Shown here: positions 59,058-64,000 of the stretch, piece by piece | Layout of the letters: each line of letters starts with the position of its first letter | Numbering within the stretch: the stretch's first letter is position 1 | From: Paraburkholderia edwinii | Lineage (GTDB): Bacteria > Pseudomonadota > Gammaproteobacteria > Burkholderiales > Burkholderiaceae | Direction: 5' to 3' | DNA length: 64,000 nt | NCBI RefSeq assembly: GCF_019428685.1 | Contig: NZ_CP080095.1 | Coordinates: 1,798,001 to 1,862,000 of the forward strand | The notes under the pieces: generated by a model | Database searches by the model: none | What the model was told of the DNA's origin: nothing | The model's input: the letters and a program-made list of their open reading frames with translations, nothing else | Program-made: the position numbers and the translations under genes

Positions 59058-60821
59058 ATGAATATGCCCAGCGCGGAATTCTCCACGTCGGATACGACTC
59101 CCCATCCCGAAGCTGACTCGATCGGCGCCACCGTGCTCATGCGCGCGCTGGCGGACGAAGACGTCGAGTTTGTCTGGGGCTATCCCGGCGGCTCGGTACT
59201 CTACATCTACGACGAGCTTTACAAGCAGGACAAATTTCAGCACGTGCTCGTGCGTCACGAGCAGGCCGCGGTCCACGCGGCCGACGCGTATTCCCGCTCC
59301 ACGGGCAAAGTCGGCGTCTGCCTCGTCACGTCAGGCCCCGGCGTCACCAACGCGGTGACCGGCATCGCCACCGCGTACATGGATTCGATCCCGATGGTGA
59401 TCATCACCGGCCAGGTGCCCACCGCGGCAATCGGCCAGGATGCGTTCCAGGAGTGCGATACGGTCGGCATCACGCGGCCTTGCGTGAAGCACAACTTCCT
59501 CGTGAAGGATGTGCGCGAACTGGCCGCCACCGTCAAGAAAGCGTTCTATATCGCGCGAACCGGCCGGCCCGGTCCGGTGCTGATCGACATTCCCAAAGAC
59601 GTGTCGAAAGCGCCGTGCCATTACGAGCCGATCAAAACCGTCGCGTTGCGCTCGTATAACCCGGTCACGAAAGGCCACTCTGGCCAGATCCGCAAGGCAG
59701 TGTCGCTGCTGCTGACGGCGAAGCGCCCGTATATCTATACCGGCGGCGGCATTATCCTCGCCGACGCGGCGCGCGAGCTGAACCAGTTCGTCGATCTGCT
59801 CGGTTATCCGGTTACGAATACGCTGATGGGTCTCGGCGGCTACCGTGCGAGCGACAAGAAGTTCCTCGGCATGCTCGGCATGCACGGCACTTACGAAGCC
59901 AACATGGCGATGCAGCACTGCGACGTGCTGATCGCGATCGGCGCGCGCTTCGACGACCGCGTGATCGGCGATCCGGCGCATTTCGCGTCGCGGCCGCGCA
60001 AGATCATCCATATCGATATCGATCCGTCGTCCATCAGCAAGCGCGTGAAGGTCGACATCCCGATCGTCGGCGACGTGAAGGAAGTGCTGAAGGAACTGAT
60101 CGAGCAGCTGCAGACGGCCGATCATGGTCCGGATACCGAAGCGCTTGCCGCGTGGTGGAAGGACATCGAAGGCTGGCGCTCGAAAGACTGCCTCAAGTAC
60201 GACCGCAAGAGCGAAATCATCAAGCCGCAATACGTGGTCGAGAAGCTCTGGGAGCTGACCGACGGCAACGCGTTCGTCTGCTCGGACGTCGGCCAGCATC
60301 AGATGTGGGCCGCGCAGTTCTACCGCTTCAACAAGCCGCGCCGCTGGATCAACTCGGGCGGGCTCGGCACGATGGGCTTCGGCCTGCCGGCCGCGATGGG
60401 CGTGAAGATCGCGCATCCGGACGACGAGGTCGTCTGTATCACGGGCGAAGGCTCGATCCAGATGTGTATCCAGGAACTGTCGACGTGCAAGCAGTACGAC
60501 ACGCCGGTCAAGATCATTTCGCTCAATAACCGCTATCTGGGCATGGTGCGCCAGTGGCAGCAGATCGAATACAGCAAGCGCTATTCGCATTCGTACATGG
60601 ATGCGCTGCCCGATTTCGTGAAGCTTGCCGAAGCGTATGGCCATGTCGGCATGCGCATCGAGAAAACCTCGGACGTGGAAGGCGCGTTGAAGGAAGCGCT
60701 GCGTCTGAAGGATCGCACGGTATTTCTCGACTTCCAGACCGATCCGACCGAGAACGTCTGGCCGATGGTACAGGCCGGCAAGGGCATCACCGAGATGCTG
60801 CTTGGTGCGGAAGATCTATAA
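59058..60821 (+). CDS. ilvB: Acetolactate synthase large subunit
   Basis: 587 residues, thiamine-diphosphate and FAD enzyme making acetolactate or acetohydroxybutyrate for valine, leucine and isoleucine. The catalytic Glu68 is in LVRHEQAAVHAADAY, the FAD/central domain includes GSGARFDDRV-type IAIGARFDDRVIGDPAHFAS, and the ThDP region reads CITGEGSIQMCIQEL (GEG in place of the GDG of many homologues) with SLNNRYLGMVRQWQ. AAAGGTGA precedes the ATG. Closest to the AHAS III (IlvI) group. It is followed by the regulatory subunit. Confidence 0.96.
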   Translation: MNMPSAEFSTSDTTPHPEADSIGATVLMRALADEDVEFVWGYPGGSVLYIYDELYKQDKFQHVLVRHEQAAVHAADAYSRSTGKVGVCLVTSGPGVTNAVTGIATAYMDSIPMVIITGQVPTAAIGQDAFQECDTVGITRPCVKHNFLVKDVRELAATVKKAFYIARTGRPGPVLIDIPKDVSKAPCHYEPIKTVALRSYNPVTKGHSGQIRKAVSLLLTAKRPYIYTGGGIILADAARELNQFVDLLGYPVTNTLMGLGGYRASDKKFLGMLGMHGTYEANMAMQHCDVLIAIGARFDDRVIGDPAHFASRPRKIIHIDIDPSSISKRVKVDIPIVGDVKEVLKELIEQLQTADHGPDTEALAAWWKDIEGWRSKDCLKYDRKSEIIKPQYVVEKLWELTDGNAFVCSDVGQHQMWAAQFYRFNKPRRWINSGGLGTMGFGLPAAMGVKIAHPDDEVVCITGEGSIQMCIQELSTCKQYDTPVKIISLNNRYLGMVRQWQQIEYSKRYSHSYMDALPDFVKLAEAYGHVGMRIEKTSDVEGALKEALRLKDRTVFLDFQTDPTENVWPMVQAGKGITEMLLGAEDL

Positions 60822-60945
60822 CGGCGCCGGCTTGTGTCACTGTGCGTTGGCTTCGCCATGCACGCCTTCACGAAGGGCGTAACGCAGGCGAAGCGGCGCG
60901 GCCGGTGCGGATAAATCGATATTTGGATATCTGGAAGAAGCGATC

Positions 60946-61437
60946 ATGAGACACATCATTTCCGTGCTGCTCGAAAACGAACCGGGCGCGTTATCGCGCG
61001 TCGTCGGGCTCTTTTCGGCACGCGGCTACAACATCGAAACCTTGACGGTGGCGCCGACCGAAGACCGTTCGCTGTCGCGCATGACCATCGTTTCCATTGG
61101 CTCGGACGACGTGATCGAGCAGATCACGAAGCATCTGAACCGCCTGATCGAGGTGGTGAAAGTGGTCGACCTGACCGAGGGCGCCCACATCGAGCGCGAG
61201 CTGATGCTGATCAAGGTACGCGCGGTCGGCAAGGAGCGTGAAGAGATGAAGCGGATGTCGGACATTTTCCGCGGCCGCATTATCGACGTCACCGAAAAGA
61301 CTTACACGATCGAACTGACGGGCGCGAGCGACAAGCTCGACGCGTTTATCGAAGGAATCGATGCAACGGCGATTCTCGAAACGGTCCGCACGGGCGGTTC
61401 GGGCATCGGGCGCGGCGAGCGTATCCTGAAGGTTTGA
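60946..61437 (+). CDS. ilvN: Acetolactate synthase small (regulatory) subunit
   Basis: 163 residues, ACT domain at the start (MRHIISVLLENEPGALSRVV, GLFSARGYNIETLTVAPTED) and a C-terminal ACT-like half with MLIKVRAVGKEREEMKRMSD and IVDVTEKTYTIELTG-like sequence. It binds valine for feedback inhibition and activates the large subunit. Full length, of the IlvH type. It begins 124 bases after ilvB. Confidence 0.96.
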   Translation: MRHIISVLLENEPGALSRVVGLFSARGYNIETLTVAPTEDRSLSRMTIVSIGSDDVIEQITKHLNRLIEVVKVVDLTEGAHIERELMLIKVRAVGKEREEMKRMSDIFRGRIIDVTEKTYTIELTGASDKLDAFIEGIDATAILETVRTGGSGIGRGERILKV

Positions 61438-62550
<1,113 letters not shown>

Positions 62551-62643
62551 AGCGGGCAGCGGGGTTTTCCTTCCCGTGGGTTTCCCCCCCGGGTTTCACC
62601 CGCCAGCCAGATCCGGTGCAGTTACCGTGCTGCGCCGTCCCAC

Positions 62644-62679
62644 AAAGCCGTCCAGCGTGCTGAACCCTGGGCGGCTTTT
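62644..62679 (+). terminator. Rho-independent terminator of the ilv operon
   Basis: AAAGCCG-T-CCAG (62644-62655) pairs with CTGG-G-CGGCTTT (62667-62678) with one internal mismatch, followed by TTTTG overlapping the stem end. It is about 95 bases after the ilvC stop and 38 before psd, so psd-pssA probably have their own promoter. Confidence 0.75.
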
Positions 62680-62716
62680 GCTATCCTACGGTTTTACAAA
62701 AACACTGAAGCCATCC

Positions 62717-63355
62717 ATGAATTACCCTCACCCGATCATCGCACGCGAAGGCTGGCCGTTTATTGGAATCGCCGTCGTCGTCGCGCTGTTGGTCCATGCC
62801 TTCCTCGGGTTCGGCATTGCGTGGCTGTTCTGGCTGCTCGTCATCTTCATCGTTCAATTCTTCCGCGATCCGGCAAGACCCATTCCGGCACAGCCCAACG
62901 CGGTGCTGTGTCCCGCCGACGGGCGCATCGTCGCTGTCGAGACCGCCCATGACCCGTATGCGCAGCGCGAGGCGCTGAAGATCAGCGTGTTCATGAATGT
63001 GTTCAATGTGCACTCGCAGCGCTCGCCGGTCGACGGCGCGATTTCGAAGGTCGAATACTTCCCGGGCTCGTATCTGAATGCGGCCGTCGATAAAGCGTCG
63101 CTCGAAAACGAGCGCAATGCGATCGTCATCGAGACGGCGAGCGGGGCGACGGTGACCTCGGTGCAGATCGCCGGGCTCATCGCGCGGCGCATTCTTTGCT
63201 ACGTCCGTGCGGGAGAGCCGCTGACGCGAGGCCAGCGCTACGGCTTTATCCGCTTCGGATCGCGCGTCGACGTCTACCTGCCGATGGGCAGCCGTCCGCG
63301 TGTCACGATCGGCGAGAAGGTGTCGGCCTCGTCGACCATTCTGGCTGAACTATAA
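62717..63355 (+). CDS. psd: Phosphatidylserine decarboxylase proenzyme
   Basis: 212 residues, short form (PSD-A). One or two N-terminal membrane helices ([20 protein letters not shown]), the catalytic region [16 protein letters not shown], and the self-cleavage site [13 protein letters not shown], where cleavage before Ser gives the pyruvoyl alpha chain. It produces phosphatidylethanolamine from phosphatidylserine. It is 20 bases upstream of pssA, which makes its substrate. Confidence 0.94.
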   Translation: MNYPHPIIAREGWPFIGIAVVVALLVHAFLGFGIAWLFWLLVIFIVQFFRDPARPIPAQPNAVLCPADGRIVAVETAHDPYAQREALKISVFMNVFNVHSQRSPVDGAISKVEYFPGSYLNAAVDKASLENERNAIVIETASGATVTSVQIAGLIARRILCYVRAGEPLTRGQRYGFIRFGSRVDVYLPMGSRPRVTIGEKVSASSTILAEL

Positions 63356-63375
63356 AGCGGCGCACGGAGACTCCG

Positions 63376-64000
63376 ATGGCCCTGAAACCGCGTCGTACAC
63401 GCAGTAGCGCCGCGCCGCAACCGCGGCCGATCAGACCGTTTCGCCGCAACAAGCCGGCGGGCGAACCTGTGCCGGTCGTAATCGACAGCCGGCGCGCCGC
63501 GCGTCAGCAGTTCCTGCGCAAGCGCGGCATTTACCTTCTGCCGAACGCATTTACCACCGCGGCGCTGTTCTGCGGCTTCTTCGCGGTTGTGCAGGCCATG
63601 AACGTGCGCTTCGAAGTTGCGGCGATCGCGATCTTCGTCGCGATGGTGCTCGACGGCATGGACGGGCGCGTCGCGCGTATCACGCATACGCAAAGCGCGT
63701 TCGGCGAGCAGTTCGACAGCCTGTCCGATATGGTGTCGTTCGGCGTCGCGCCAGCACTGGTGATGTACGAATGGGTGCTGAAGGACCTCGGCCGCTGGGG
63801 CTGGCTCGCGGCGTTTATCTACTGCTCGGGCGCGGCGCTGCGGCTCGCGCGCTTCAACACGAATATCGGCGTGGTCGACAAGCGCTTCTTCCAGGGCATG
63901 CCGAGCCCGGCCGCCGCGGCGCTGATCGCCGGCTTCGTATGGCTCGCGACCGACAACCGCGTGCCGCTCAAGCTCGGCTGGTTGCCGTGGGTCGCGTTCG
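63376..64000 (+). CDS. pssA: CDP-diacylglycerol-serine O-phosphatidyltransferase (3' end outside window)
   Basis: The frame is open from ATG 63376 to the right edge, 208 codons. An Arg/Pro-rich N-terminus of about 55 residues precedes the membrane domain. The CDP-alcohol phosphotransferase motif is complete: LDGMDGRVARITHTQSAFGE then QFDSLSDMVSF, with the four Asp residues in the D-x2-DG-x2-AR-x8-G-x3-D-x3-D order. It condenses serine with CDP-diacylglycerol to form phosphatidylserine, feeding Psd. GGAGAC about seven bases before the ATG supports the start. Confidence 0.93.
   Translation, partial: MALKPRRTRSSAAPQPRPIRPFRRNKPAGEPVPVVIDSRRAARQQFLRKRGIYLLPNAFTTAALFCGFFAVVQAMNVRFEVAAIAIFVAMVLDGMDGRVARITHTQSAFGEQFDSLSDMVSFGVAPALVMYEWVLKDLGRWGWLAAFIYCSGAALRLARFNTNIGVVDKRFFQGMPSPAAAALIAGFVWLATDNRVPLKLGWLPWVAF

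Overview
The window is a stretch of high-GC chromosome from a betaproteobacterium, most probably a Burkholderiaceae member (Burkholderia/Paraburkholderia/Trinickia-like). The argument rests on the gene blocks (dnaE with an LPS-core/msbA cluster; rng-maf-rlmH-rsfS-nadD-hemF-purD; ilvB-ilvN-ilvC-psd-pssA) and on protein style. Genus is inference. I see no rRNA, tRNA, insertion sequence, prophage or CRISPR array. The only clearly mobile-type module is a brnT/brnA toxin-antitoxin pair at 17.4-18.0 kb.

Layout. 0-5.6 kb: the 5' end of a PrpE-like acyl-CoA synthetase with two palindromes upstream, an MFS exporter with a good terminator, a chemoreceptor, gluQ and trhO. 5.8-16.3 kb: dnaE converging on a lipopolysaccharide-core block (GT2, msbA, GT4, GT9 heptosyltransferase-like, O-antigen-ligase-like protein). 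16.3-18.0 kb: small accessory genes, including a 56-aa single-span membrane protein, and brnTA. 18-27 kb: a leftward housekeeping run (rng, maf, rlmH, rsfS, nadD, hemF, purD, yebC, upp). 27-29.5 kb: an atypical SDR, mgsA and a quinone oxidoreductase, closed by a series of hairpins.

29.7-38.3 kb: a complete potassium-scavenging system, small ORF-kdpF-kdpA-kdpB-kdpC, then kdpD-kdpE. Each part begins with a very short overlapping ORF. 38.4-44.3 kb: a guanidine-II (mini-ykkC) riboswitch in front of an SMR guanidinium exporter, a DUF4126 membrane protein, an FtsX-like permease, a truncated globin, AlaX and DUF924. 44.4-50 kb: an SDR, a LOG-family protein, a TetR regulator, diacylglycerol kinase, a GT4 and an LpxH-like phosphoesterase.

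50.2-55.7 kb: a LacI regulator and a complete sugar ABC transporter, with matching 12-bp operators in front of the regulator and of the transporter operon. 55.8-58.6 kb: a leftward cluster of ECF sigma factor, DUF3619, DUF3106 and RDD proteins. 59-64 kb: ilvB-ilvN-ilvC with a recognisable promoter and terminator, then psd and the 5' part of pssA.

Most of the window is core metabolism. The best leads for something less described are the riboswitch with its visible switching helices, the short ORFs coupled to kdpF and kdpD, the paired LacI operators, the sigma/DUF3619/DUF3106/RDD cluster, and several low-complexity insertions in otherwise conserved proteins (NadD, KdpD, DnaE, sugar permease).
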